Positions 18,260 through 26,855 of a stretch of 64,000 nt of DNA are shown here, in pieces; position 1 is the first letter of the stretch, and each line of letters opens with the position of its first letter. The notes under the pieces are model-generated. The model made no database searches, was not told where the DNA came from, and saw only the letters and a list, made by a program, of their open reading frames with translations. Origin of the DNA: Edaphobacter flagellatus (GTDB taxonomy: Bacteria > Acidobacteriota > Terriglobia > Terriglobales > Acidobacteriaceae); contig NZ_CP073697.1 of the NCBI RefSeq assembly GCF_025264665.1, positions 1 to 64,000 on the forward strand, in the 5' to 3' direction. The position numbers and the translations under genes were made by a program.

Positions 18260-19519
18260 ATGAGGCAAACAATCTTATTCCGACAGCGAGCTTCCCTGAC
18301 CGTCTTCGGTGTTGCGGTTTTCTTGCTTCTTTCACGCAGTCTCTTTGCGCAGAATGCACCATCACGCGACCTCTCTCTTCACGATGCGATTGCCGCCGCC
18401 CTGAACCAGCGGCCAGAGCTGCGAGCCGCCACTCAAAACGAAGAGGCAAGCGTTCAGCTACGCCGTCAAGCTGGAATCATTCCAAACCCGAGACTCTTCT
18501 ATCAATCGGAGAATCTACGGCCTGGAGTGGACTTCACCCAGGGCGTCGATACCTACGCCTACGCAACCGAAGTTCTTGAGGTATCGGGGCGGCGCGGAGC
18601 GCGTATCGCAGCGGCAAACAGCTCCGTCAACCACGCTCAACTGATACTGGAGCAACAGAAGCGGTCGATCGAACTGCGTGTCGCCCAGACCTATTGGGAC
18701 GCGTTGCGACTTCAGTACATACGCACCTTGGCAGAACAAAGCGTCGGATACTATCGCGAAATCCTCGACTATCACCAGAAACGCTTCAACGAAGGCAAGG
18801 TGGCCGCGGTCGATCTGCTTCGTGTGCGTCTGGAGGAGGCGCGGGCAGAAGGGAGCGCAGACTCCAGCAGACTGGCCGAGGCACAGGCAAAACAAAGGCT
18901 GGCCCGTGAGATGGGACTGCCCGCAGCCGGCAACTGGAAGCTCAGCGAGTCCTTTGACGCGCTCAACCTGCCGAAGGATCCACTTACGCCCGACAACCCT
19001 CAGGCCGAGCGCGTTGAAGTGAAGCTGGCTCGACAGGCAATCGACAGTGCCCGCGCGAATCTGATGACGCAGAGAGCCCAGGGGAGGCCCGACGTCGATG
19101 CCCTGTTTGGATACAAGCGCACAGCTGGCTTTGACACGATGATTGCTGGCTTTCAGCTGAACCTGCCTATCTTCGACCGGAACCAGGGAGCTACGGCGGC
19201 GGCGCGATTCGATGTTGCGGCCAATCAATCTACGCTTGTTGCGGTCCAGCAGCAGAGCGCGAGTGATCTGACGCTGGCTCGCATGTCCTATGACACCTGG
19301 AGACAGCAGATTACAGAACGCTATCGACCGCTTCTCGATCAGGCCATCGATATTGCGAATATCTCACGGGCGGCCTATCGCGAAGGGGGCACCGATCTGC
19401 TCCGCCTGCTGGACGCCGAACGACTGCGTGTGGATACACAGACCGCGTGGGTAGAGGCGCTAGGCAATTATCACCAAAGCGTCCTTTCTCTGGAATACGC
19501 TGAGGGGCTTGAGCCATGA
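18260..19519 (+). CDS. czcC: TolC/CzcC-family outer membrane efflux protein
   Basis: About 419 residues from ATG 18260; the promoter position excludes the earlier TTG. A signal peptide (ASLTVFGVAVFLLLSRSLFAQ) is followed by two OEP repeats with long amphipathic helices (LHDAIAAALNQRPELRAATQNEEASVQLRRQAGIIPNPRLFYQSENLRP..., FQLNLPIFDRNQGATAAARF..., YREGGTDLLRLLDAERLRVDTQTAWVEALGNYHQSVLSLEYAEG). These are the CzcC hallmarks. It forms the outer-membrane channel of a tripartite RND pump. The stop overlaps the adaptor gene by four bases. Confidence 0.88.
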   Translation: MRQTILFRQRASLTVFGVAVFLLLSRSLFAQNAPSRDLSLHDAIAAALNQRPELRAATQNEEASVQLRRQAGIIPNPRLFYQSENLRPGVDFTQGVDTYAYATEVLEVSGRRGARIAAANSSVNHAQLILEQQKRSIELRVAQTYWDALRLQYIRTLAEQSVGYYREILDYHQKRFNEGKVAAVDLLRVRLEEARAEGSADSSRLAEAQAKQRLAREMGLPAAGNWKLSESFDALNLPKDPLTPDNPQAERVEVKLARQAIDSARANLMTQRAQGRPDVDALFGYKRTAGFDTMIAGFQLNLPIFDRNQGATAAARFDVAANQSTLVAVQQQSASDLTLARMSYDTWRQQITERYRPLLDQAIDIANISRAAYREGGTDLLRLLDAERLRVDTQTAWVEALGNYHQSVLSLEYAEGLEP

Positions 19520-20814
19520 GTCTCGTTTTGAACTCGCAAGGGCAGAACAATATGAAGCAGCAAAGAGCGCAAGATATGTGGATACACTCTGTGAGAGCGA
19601 CGGCGATACTCGCGGTCCTTACCGTAAGCACAGGTATTTCAACCGGATGTCATAGCCCGTCCGGAAGTAAGAATGACACTCCAGCCAGTGCATCGCCCCA
19701 GAATCCGGCGTCCAAAAGCGACGGAGCGGAGATCGTTCTTCCCCTCAAGGAACAGCAGGGGACCATTGCTACCACGACACTTACGCTCCAGAACGCTCCT
19801 GACCTATTGCGGTTTCCAGGACGGCTTGTCCTTCCGGATAACGAGAGCTGGCACGTCGGTGTGCTCTCGACAGGCCGAATCGAACGCGTCTATGCCAATC
19901 TTGGCGACTATGTCCGCAAGGGGGAAGTGCTCGCGCGCATGCATAGCCATGACGTCCATGACGCCCGGGCAACATACGACATCGCTGTCGCGGAAAGGAG
20001 CCGTCTGCAGTCGGCGGAATCCCTGGCACAGATTAATTACGATCGCATGCAGCGGCTCTATGCGCTACGCGCTGCTTCGATTGAACAAACGGAACAGGCA
20101 CGACAGGAGTTGGTCAACGCAAAAACGGCCCTCGAGAATGGACAGACCGATGTCGTCCGCAGTAAGACTCATCTGGAAGAGAACCTTGGCATCCCCGCCG
20201 ATCTGCCAGCCGGGGCAGACAGTGAAACCGCCGAACTGATCCCGATCGTTGCACCGGCGAGCGGATATGTTCTACAGAAGAATGCGACTCCCGGCACAAC
20301 CGTGGCACCGGCCACCGACATTTTCGTTCTCGGCAACCCGAAGCATTTGTGGATGCTCGCATCAGTCGGCCAAGAACACCTGGGTCAGTTGAAAGTGGGT
20401 CAGAGTGCATGGGTCACGCTTTCAGGTATTCCAGGACAACGATTTGCTGGACGGATCAGCAATCTCGGTCAAGAGTTTGACCCGACAACTCGCCGTCTTC
20501 AGGTTCGCATTGATCTCCAACAGCCTTCGGAGATCCTACGCCCTGAGATGCTGGCAACAGCAGAGATCGCGGTGGGCGAAACACATCCGCTCATCCTGAT
20601 TGCGCCAGAGGCCGTCCAGCAGGTGAACGGCCAGGATGTCGTCTTCGTTCGCAAAGCAGCCGACCGCTTCACCGTGCGTCCAGTACGCGTTGGAGGTTCC
20701 GTGAACGGCAAGGTCGTCGTCGTGGAAGGCGTTCGTGCCGGCGAAGAGATCGTAACTCAGGGAAGCTTTCTCTTGAAATCGCAACTCCTCAAAGCTTCCA
20801 TGCAGGGAGACTGA
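19516..20814 (+). CDS. czcB: RND efflux periplasmic adaptor (CzcB/CusB family)
   Basis: 432 residues with a lipoprotein-type leader (ILAVLTVSTGISTGC) after a basic N-terminus. The membrane-fusion core is clear: the lipoyl-like segment (GRIERVYANLGDYVRKGEVLARMHSHDVHDARATYDIAV), a helical hairpin, the barrel domain (VASVGQEHLGQLKVGQSAWVTLSGIPGQRFAGRISNLGQEFDPTTRRLQVRIDL) and the membrane-proximal domain. I see no metal-binding histidine-rich N-terminus. It links the CzcA pump to the CzcC channel and starts within the czcC stop codon (ATGA). Confidence 0.88.
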   Translation: MSLVLNSQGQNNMKQQRAQDMWIHSVRATAILAVLTVSTGISTGCHSPSGSKNDTPASASPQNPASKSDGAEIVLPLKEQQGTIATTTLTLQNAPDLLRFPGRLVLPDNESWHVGVLSTGRIERVYANLGDYVRKGEVLARMHSHDVHDARATYDIAVAERSRLQSAESLAQINYDRMQRLYALRAASIEQTEQARQELVNAKTALENGQTDVVRSKTHLEENLGIPADLPAGADSETAELIPIVAPASGYVLQKNATPGTTVAPATDIFVLGNPKHLWMLASVGQEHLGQLKVGQSAWVTLSGIPGQRFAGRISNLGQEFDPTTRRLQVRIDLQQPSEILRPEMLATAEIAVGETHPLILIAPEAVQQVNGQDVVFVRKAADRFTVRPVRVGGSVNGKVVVVEGVRAGEEIVTQGSFLLKSQLLKASMQGD

Positions 20815-20820
20815 TCGACC

Positions 20821-23800
20821 ATGTTCGCTAAAGTTCTAATGTTCTCGCTTGCGCATCGCTGGGCCGTACTCCTCGGCGTTCTTGTGCTGATCGCGGCGGG
20901 TGGCTGGGTCGTCGATACCATTCCCGTCGATGCTTTCCCGGACCTGACCAACAATCAGGTCGTCATTGTGACCGATGCGCCGTCGATGCCTCCTACGGAA
21001 GTCGAGCAGCTCGTCACCATCCCCATCGAGCGGACCTTGATGGGGATGCCGAAACAGCAGGAGGTCCGCTCGCTCTCCAAACTTGGCCTCTCGATGGTGA
21101 CGATCGTTTTCGACGACGACGTGCCTACTTATTTCGCACGCCAGCTTGTCAATGAGCGCCTGCAACAGGTGACAACTTCGCTTCCCGCCGGAATCCAGCC
21201 CATACTGAGCCCACCATCCACGGCGTTTGGCGAGCTGTACCAGTACACCCTGACGGGAGGCGGACTCTCCCCGATGGATTTGAAGGATGTCCAGGAGTGG
21301 GAGATCAAACCGCAGCTGCGAACCATTCCCGGCGTTAGTGACGTGAATACCTGGGGTGGCGAGACGAAGCAGTTTCAGATCAAGGTCGACCCCGATCTTC
21401 TACAGCAGTATGGGCTCACGCTCAAAGATGTTGCCATGCGCGTTGCGGAGAACAACACCAACTTTGGCGGCGGCTACATCGAGCACGCGTATGAACAGTA
21501 CACCCTGCGCGGTCTCGGACGAACCTCCAGCGTCGACGAGATCGGAAATATCGTTCTGCTCGCCAACCAAGGAACACCGGTTGTACTGCATGATGTCGCG
21601 CAGGTGATGATCGGCTCGGCTCCTCGCCAGGGAGCTGTACTCCGCAACGGTGAGGCCATTTCGGGCATGGTCATCATGTTGAAGGGTGAAAACGGAAAGC
21701 ATGTTATCGAACTGGTGAAGCAAAAGATCGCCGGCCTGCATCTTCCCCCTGGGGTTACGCTCAAGCCTTTCTACGATCAATCGACAGTTATCGATGGAAC
21801 CATTCATACGGTTGAGCACAACCTCTTTGAAGGCTTCATCCTGGTCACGGTGGTGTTGCTGCTCTTTCTCGGCAGCTTTCGCGCTGCTCTGGTAACAGCT
21901 TCCATCATTCCTCTCTCCCTCCTCTTCAGTTTTCTTGGGATGAAGCTCTTTGGCATCAGCGCCAACCTGATGAGCCTGGGCGCGATCGACTTCGGCATGA
22001 TCGTCGACGGGGCCGTGGTCATGATCGAGAACTCAGTCCATCGCATGCAGGAACACGGAGAAGAGGAAACGCCGATGGCCTCGATTGCCACCGCGGGCCT
22101 TGAGGTTGCCCGGCCCATGGCGTTTGGTGTTGGCATCATCATCGCCGTCTATCTTCCAATCCTCTTCCTGGAAGGGCTGGAAGGACGCATGTTCCGTCCC
22201 ATGGCCATTACAGTTTGCACCGCGCTGCTCGGCTCTTTGCTGCTGGCCCTCACCGTCATTCCCGTGCTGAGCTCCTTCGTCTTCCGTAAGGGCCTTCGCC
22301 GGAAGAAAAATGAGACGAGCCAGCACTGGATGGACAAATTGGGTGATTGTTACATCGCGGGCTTGTCTTACGTGATTCGGCATCGCATCGCCGTGATCGC
22401 GGCTATGGCTGTCGTCATGATCGCCTCGCTGACATCGTTGATGTACATAGGCACGGAGTTCATGCCCCGTCTCGATGAAGGCTCCATCCTGGTGGAGACA
22501 CGTAAGCTTCCCGGTATCTCTCTCACGGACTCCATCGAGATCTCAAAGCGGGTAGAGAAAACCCTGAGGTCCTTCCCGGAGATCCAGGACGTAACCACGA
22601 AAATCGGCCGCCCCGACTTTGCCACCGAAGCAATGGGCCTCAACGAAGGCGATGTCTATGTTGCCCTGGCCCCATCTGAAACGTGGAAAAGGTTTCACTC
22701 CAAGGAAGAGCTCATCGACGCCATGGACAAAGCGCTAGCGCAGATTCCAGGGATCAGCTACGACTTTACTCAACCCATGGCCATGCGGCTCGATGAGACC
22801 GTATCCGGCGTAAAAGCGGATCTGGCCGTCAAGATATTTGGGGACGACTTCCAGCAACTCGACTCGCTCGCACAACAGGTGCTCCGTCAAGTCAATGCAG
22901 TACGCGGAGCAGCCGATGCCCAGATGGAGATCAACTCCGGCGTCGCGGAACTGACTGTAAAGACCCGCAGAGATGCGCTGGCGCACTATGGATTGAATGT
23001 TGCCGATGTACAGCAGACAGTGGAAGCAGGCGCATCGGGAGCTGTGGTCTCCGAGGTGATCGACGGGCAGCGCCGCTACACCATCGCTCTGCGGCTACCC
23101 GACCGCTATCGTTCCGACCTCGCATCAATGCGTGACATTCCATTGCACGCTCCCGGAGGAGAGGTCGTAACGCTCGGTCAGGTTGCGGATGTCGAGGTAA
23201 CGCGCGGAGCCGAAAAGATCAACCGCGAGGCGGGCCAACGGCGCATCGTCGTTATGTCCAATGTGCGGGGCCGCGACCTTGGCAGCTTTGTTGCGGAAGT
23301 CCAGCAGAAGGTAACCAGCCGCGTGAAGCTGCCTGCCGGTTACACCATTACCTATGGTGGCCAGTTTGAGAACCAGCAGCGAGCCATGCGCCGGCTTCTG
23401 CTGGTGGTCCCGCTCGCGCTCGCAATCGTATGTGGTCTGCTCTATCTGACCTTCCACTCCATCAAACAGGCCATGCTGATCCTAATCAACGTACCGTTTG
23501 CACTCGTGGGTGGTATTGCCGCTTTATGGATATTTCATCTCAACCTGAACCTCTCCGCATCGGTGGGCTTCATCGCACTGCTCGGGGTCGCGGTACTTAA
23601 CGGAGTGGTGCTGGTCAGTTCCATCAACCAGTTGAGGGATGCGGGGGAGTCATTGCATCATGCGGTACTTCAAGGATCGAAACGCCGTTTGAGACCAGTA
23701 TTGATGACAGCCCTTGTGGCCAGTCTTGGTTTTGTCCCTATGGCAATTTCCACCTCGACTGGGGCTGAAGTGCAACGGCCGTTGGCGACAGTCGTGATCG

Positions 23801-23919
23801 GCGGTCTTATGAGTTCGACCTTGCTCACATTGTTCCTGCTGCCGACGTTTTACGAGTGGTTCGATAGGGCACCTACATCTCAAGTTTCGGCGCGGAATAC
23901 AGATCGGATGGCCGTATGA
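20821..23919 (+). CDS. czcA: Heavy-metal RND efflux pump (CzcA/CusA family)
   Basis: 1032 residues, full length for the family. There are twelve membrane helices in the usual 1+5+1+5 pattern. The start SLAHRWAVLLGVLVLIAAGGWVVDTIPVDAFPDLTNNQVVI is diagnostic of heavy-metal RND pumps. TM4 carries the proton-relay acidic residues in LGAIDFGMIVDGAVVMIENSVHRM. The porter domain includes GTEFMPRLDEGSILVETRKLPGISL. The metal (Co/Zn/Cd, Ni, or Cu/Ag) cannot be fixed from sequence alone; the DFGMIVDGAV form is nearer the CzcA/CnrA side. It is the last gene of the sigma-54-driven operon. Confidence 0.92.
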   Translation: MFAKVLMFSLAHRWAVLLGVLVLIAAGGWVVDTIPVDAFPDLTNNQVVIVTDAPSMPPTEVEQLVTIPIERTLMGMPKQQEVRSLSKLGLSMVTIVFDDDVPTYFARQLVNERLQQVTTSLPAGIQPILSPPSTAFGELYQYTLTGGGLSPMDLKDVQEWEIKPQLRTIPGVSDVNTWGGETKQFQIKVDPDLLQQYGLTLKDVAMRVAENNTNFGGGYIEHAYEQYTLRGLGRTSSVDEIGNIVLLANQGTPVVLHDVAQVMIGSAPRQGAVLRNGEAISGMVIMLKGENGKHVIELVKQKIAGLHLPPGVTLKPFYDQSTVIDGTIHTVEHNLFEGFILVTVVLLLFLGSFRAALVTASIIPLSLLFSFLGMKLFGISANLMSLGAIDFGMIVDGAVVMIENSVHRMQEHGEEETPMASIATAGLEVARPMAFGVGIIIAVYLPILFLEGLEGRMFRPMAITVCTALLGSLLLALTVIPVLSSFVFRKGLRRKKNETSQHWMDKLGDCYIAGLSYVIRHRIAVIAAMAVVMIASLTSLMYIGTEFMPRLDEGSILVETRKLPGISLTDSIEISKRVEKTLRSFPEIQDVTTKIGRPDFATEAMGLNEGDVYVALAPSETWKRFHSKEELIDAMDKALAQIPGISYDFTQPMAMRLDETVSGVKADLAVKIFGDDFQQLDSLAQQVLRQVNAVRGAADAQMEINSGVAELTVKTRRDALAHYGLNVADVQQTVEAGASGAVVSEVIDGQRRYTIALRLPDRYRSDLASMRDIPLHAPGGEVVTLGQVADVEVTRGAEKINREAGQRRIVVMSNVRGRDLGSFVAEVQQKVTSRVKLPAGYTITYGGQFENQQRAMRRLLLVVPLALAIVCGLLYLTFHSIKQAMLILINVPFALVGGIAALWIFHLNLNLSASVGFIALLGVAVLNGVVLVSSINQLRDAGESLHHAVLQGSKRRLRPVLMTALVASLGFVPMAISTSTGAEVQRPLATVVIGGLMSSTLLTLFLLPTFYEWFDRAPTSQVSARNTDRMAV

Positions 23920-24130
23920 TCCGCATCTGTAGGCCCGCGAATGTTATCGGTGGGAATTGCGCCTTTTAGCGGAAAGCGATTGTTCTGCACGCGACTCGTT
24001 GGAGCATTGGTGTCTAGCACCCATTGATTTGTGGGGGCTATTGGCGCTGATCGAGAGGGATATCAACAGAGAGATGAGGTTTAGAACGTGAGGCAAATGG
24101 AAGCAATACGGGTGCAACAGCTTCAGCCAT

Positions 24131-24169
24131 AAGGGTGGGGAAACCTCTAATATGCCCCACCCTTCTTTT
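24131..24169 (+). terminator. Rho-independent terminator after the efflux operon
   Basis: A ten-base perfect stem AAGGGTGGGG / CCCCACCCTT (24131-24140, 24155-24164) with a 14-base loop, followed by CTTTT. It lies 210 bases past czcA and just before the LysR gene. Confidence 0.7.
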
Positions 24170-24185
24170 GTTGATGGGGCCAGAG

Positions 24186-25133
24186 ATGTCGGACGACGTG
24201 ACCATCTACGACCTGAAATGCGTCATTGCGGTGGCGCAGGAAGGAAGCGAAAGCCGCGCGGCCACGCGTCTGCATACAACTCAGCCTGGGGTGAGCCGCA
24301 CGATCCATGATGTTGAAACCGCCGTAGGCGTGAGGCTCTTTTACACATGGCATGGAGGCTCGCGCTTGACCGATGCCGGAAAAGCATTCGTTGAGGAGAT
24401 TCTTCACTCCATCGATCAATATGAACGCGCAGTGCATCGAGCGCAGAATGTGGCGAACCGTCAGGCTGGTCTCCTCCAGATCGCGTATTCGTCGTTCCTC
24501 TGCCCGGAGTTGCTGACGATTGTCTCGGACCTTCATTTCGAGCGGCCCAATGATCCCGTTCTGAGGATGACCAGTCTGCATACGGTTGGAATTATCCGCG
24601 GCGTGTTGGAGGGCCAGTATCAGGCCGGGATCGGCTACCTTCCCATCAACTACTCCGAACTCGAAACCAGAGAACTGCTGGATGAGGACCTGATGATGTG
24701 CATTCCGGCGCGGCACCGCCTCTTTCGTCTCGACAGCATTTCTCCACAAGACCTCGACCGCGAGCCTCTGATCGGCGTATCGGAACTCGCGCTGCCCGAA
24801 TTCCATAAGGAGATTGATGCTTACTTTGAAGTTCTCGGCATCGAGCTGAACGTCATTGCGCAGCCCTTCACGTTCCATGAAGCGATCCACATGGCAGCCG
24901 CAGACCGGGGCATTGCAATGGTGAGCAGCGGCTGGTCGCACCTTACGAAGGATGGCATCGCCTTCCGGCCTCTGGCGGACAAGCTGCTGACCATGAAGAG
25001 TGGCGTCATCGTGCGGCGGGACAGCCGCACGGATGCCATTAACGACTTTCAGAACCTGCTCTGGATGAAAACGGAGCAGCTCAGGAAAGAGCGCCAAAAG
25101 ACGACGCTCAACCCTCGTCATCGTTCCACCTGA
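24186..25133 (+). CDS. LysR-family transcriptional regulator
   Basis: About 315 residues from ATG 24186 (an ATG at 24174 is also possible). The N-terminal winged helix-turn-helix is typical (YDLKCVIAVAQEGSESRAATRLHTTQPGVSRTIHDVETAVGVRLFYTWHGGSRLTDAGKAFVEEI). A periplasmic-binding-type effector domain follows (about 90-300). It lies between the efflux operon terminator and a lipoprotein gene, so the lipoprotein is a possible target. The effector is unknown. Confidence 0.9.
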   Translation: MSDDVTIYDLKCVIAVAQEGSESRAATRLHTTQPGVSRTIHDVETAVGVRLFYTWHGGSRLTDAGKAFVEEILHSIDQYERAVHRAQNVANRQAGLLQIAYSSFLCPELLTIVSDLHFERPNDPVLRMTSLHTVGIIRGVLEGQYQAGIGYLPINYSELETRELLDEDLMMCIPARHRLFRLDSISPQDLDREPLIGVSELALPEFHKEIDAYFEVLGIELNVIAQPFTFHEAIHMAAADRGIAMVSSGWSHLTKDGIAFRPLADKLLTMKSGVIVRRDSRTDAINDFQNLLWMKTEQLRKERQKTTLNPRHRST

Positions 25134-25174
25134 ATGCAGGCGTGAAATGGAAACTGACCGATCGGAGGATAAAA

Positions 25175-25798
25175 ATGCGTAAACCCATCTTACTTAACTT
25201 GGCCATTCTCGTTATGCTCACAGGCTGCAGCAATGAGAAGAAACCGAACGCCGCCAACTTCACGAATGCGATCAATCAGTATCTTGCGAAGCATGGCCAG
25301 GAATGCACCTTCTTCGCCCAGACGTTTCCTATTGATGTTCCCGCATCCGAATTGAAGGCCCAGTCAGGCACTGCGCCGCAGATGGCCGCTCTCGAACGGG
25401 CGGGGCTGGTGCGCGGCAGCGACACGACAGCAGTCATTCACGGCATGATGGGCGCACTGGGCCCATCGGCGCCACGCGCCGTGAGGCGTTATGAGCTGAC
25501 AGATATGGGGAAGAAATACTTCCAGATGAAACCCGGTGTCCTGGGGCAAAGCAGCGCCTTCTGCTATGGCCAGGAGCAGGTTGACTCCATCGTGAAGTGG
25601 GACGAGCCGACCGCACAGGGTGGAGCATCCTCGACAGAAGTAACCTATACTTACAAATTCCAGCAACTCGCTGATTGGGCAAAGCAGCCGGATGTTGAAC
25701 AGGTATTTCCGGCTATCAAATCAACGCTTGATCAGGTCGGAAGCAATCAGGTGGTTGAGCTTCATCGTACAAACAAAGGTTGGGAAGCCGGATCTTGA
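25175..25798 (+). CDS. Putative lipoprotein of unknown function
   Basis: 207 residues from ATG 25175 behind a perfect GGAGG site; an earlier ATG at 25142 lacks one. The signal peptide ends in a lipobox (LVMLTGCSNEKK). The mature part has a DUF-like pattern (NFTNAINQYLAKHGQECTFFAQTFPIDVPASE..., ALERAGLVRG..., RRYELTDMGKKYFQ..., DSIVKWDEPTAQGGASSTEVTYTYKFQQLADWA). It resembles small acidobacterial and proteobacterial lipoproteins of unknown role. It is the last gene before the conjugative element and may be chromosomal or part of the element's left edge. Confidence 0.7.
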   Translation: MRKPILLNLAILVMLTGCSNEKKPNAANFTNAINQYLAKHGQECTFFAQTFPIDVPASELKAQSGTAPQMAALERAGLVRGSDTTAVIHGMMGALGPSAPRAVRRYELTDMGKKYFQMKPGVLGQSSAFCYGQEQVDSIVKWDEPTAQGGASSTEVTYTYKFQQLADWAKQPDVEQVFPAIKSTLDQVGSNQVVELHRTNKGWEAGS

Positions 25799-25862
25799 GG
25801 GTAAAGGTGCTGGCGAGATCGGCGGGCCACATTATCTTCTCTGCTCATCCAAACAGGTTGAA

Positions 25863-26810
25863 TTACGCTCTCAGGATGCTCCGCGATCCGGGTCGGTCGG
25901 CATCGGAATCAGCAGTTAGATCGAGGATAGTTTTCACTCGACGCTCCCCTGCCTCACGATCGATGTGGACGATGCGATGAATGGATGAGCGAATCTCTGC
26001 CTCGGCTTCAGCCGGAAACAGGGACGAAGTACCGCGCATCAGCAGGGTGCGCAGCCGGAGCAACGCGCCTTTGGCGCTGCTGGCGTGGATGGTGGCCAGC
26101 GCTCCCCGGTGTCCGCTGTTCATAGCGTCCAGCAGAGTGCGGGCTTCAGTTCCACGTATCTCACCGAGAATGATCCGGTTCGGGTGATGTCGCAGGTCCG
26201 CGCGCAGCACATCGTCAAAGGTGACAGGTTTCCGGTGCGTATCGGTCTGGGCCTCTTCCGCGACTACATGCGGTTTGCGGATATGCAGCTCCGCAGTATC
26301 CTCGATGATGAGGATGCGTTCTTCTTCCGGGATCGCATCCGCCAAAACATTGAGCAAGGTCGTTTTACCGGTCCCTGTTCCACCCGATATAAGCATGTTA
26401 TCGCCGCGGCGCACGGCGCTGGCGAGAACTTCCGCCTGTTCCTCCGTCAGCATCCTCCGCTCGATCAAATCCTTCATGGTGAAGTTTTTGGAAGTGAATT
26501 TTCGGACGGTCAGCAATGGCTGAGGATGAACGACCGGAGGAATGATTGCGGCCAGGCGGCTTCCGTCCGGCAGGCGCAGGTTCATGATGGGCGAGTCGGC
26601 GTCCAGCTTCTTGCCGAAACGATTGGCGATCACTTCGAGGCCGGCGAGCAGAGCGCCATCTTCAAAATGGATCTCCGGGCAGCGTTGAAGGCGTCCATCC
26701 ACTTCGATCCAGGCGGAGCCATCCGGGTTCACCATGATCTCGGAGATGGTGGTGCTCATCAGTAGATTCTCGATTGGTTTCAGGAATGGAATAATGACAT
26801 CAAAACTCAT
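25863..26810 (-). CDS. trbB: VirB11/TrbB-type secretion ATPase
   Basis: 315 residues. Walker A is GGTGTGKTT (143-151), followed by the Asp box (LIIEDTAELHI), Walker B-like RIILGEIRGTEARTLLDAMNSGH and the His box GALATIHASSAKGALLRL. An N-terminal ISEIMVNPDGSAWIEVDGR segment is typical of the PilT/VirB11 family. Start ATG 26810 follows an AGGA site. It is the last gene of the leftward run, 46 bases downstream of virD4, and is separated from the other virB genes by the modification block. It powers pilus assembly and substrate transfer at the inner membrane. Confidence 0.93.
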   Translation of the reverse strand: MSFDVIIPFLKPIENLLMSTTISEIMVNPDGSAWIEVDGRLQRCPEIHFEDGALLAGLEVIANRFGKKLDADSPIMNLRLPDGSRLAAIIPPVVHPQPLLTVRKFTSKNFTMKDLIERRMLTEEQAEVLASAVRRGDNMLISGGTGTGKTTLLNVLADAIPEEERILIIEDTAELHIRKPHVVAEEAQTDTHRKPVTFDDVLRADLRHHPNRIILGEIRGTEARTLLDAMNSGHRGALATIHASSAKGALLRLRTLLMRGTSSLFPAEAEAEIRSSIHRIVHIDREAGERRVKTILDLTADSDADRPGSRSILRA

Positions 26811-26855
26811 CTTTGGTGTTCCTTTCGCGGTTTCCCAATGGGTAGGTGTAACGGC

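Noticed and set aside
24147..25121. A 324-codon minus-strand frame across the LysR gene
   Set aside because: Antisense shadow: the plus-strand product has a full LysR domain order.
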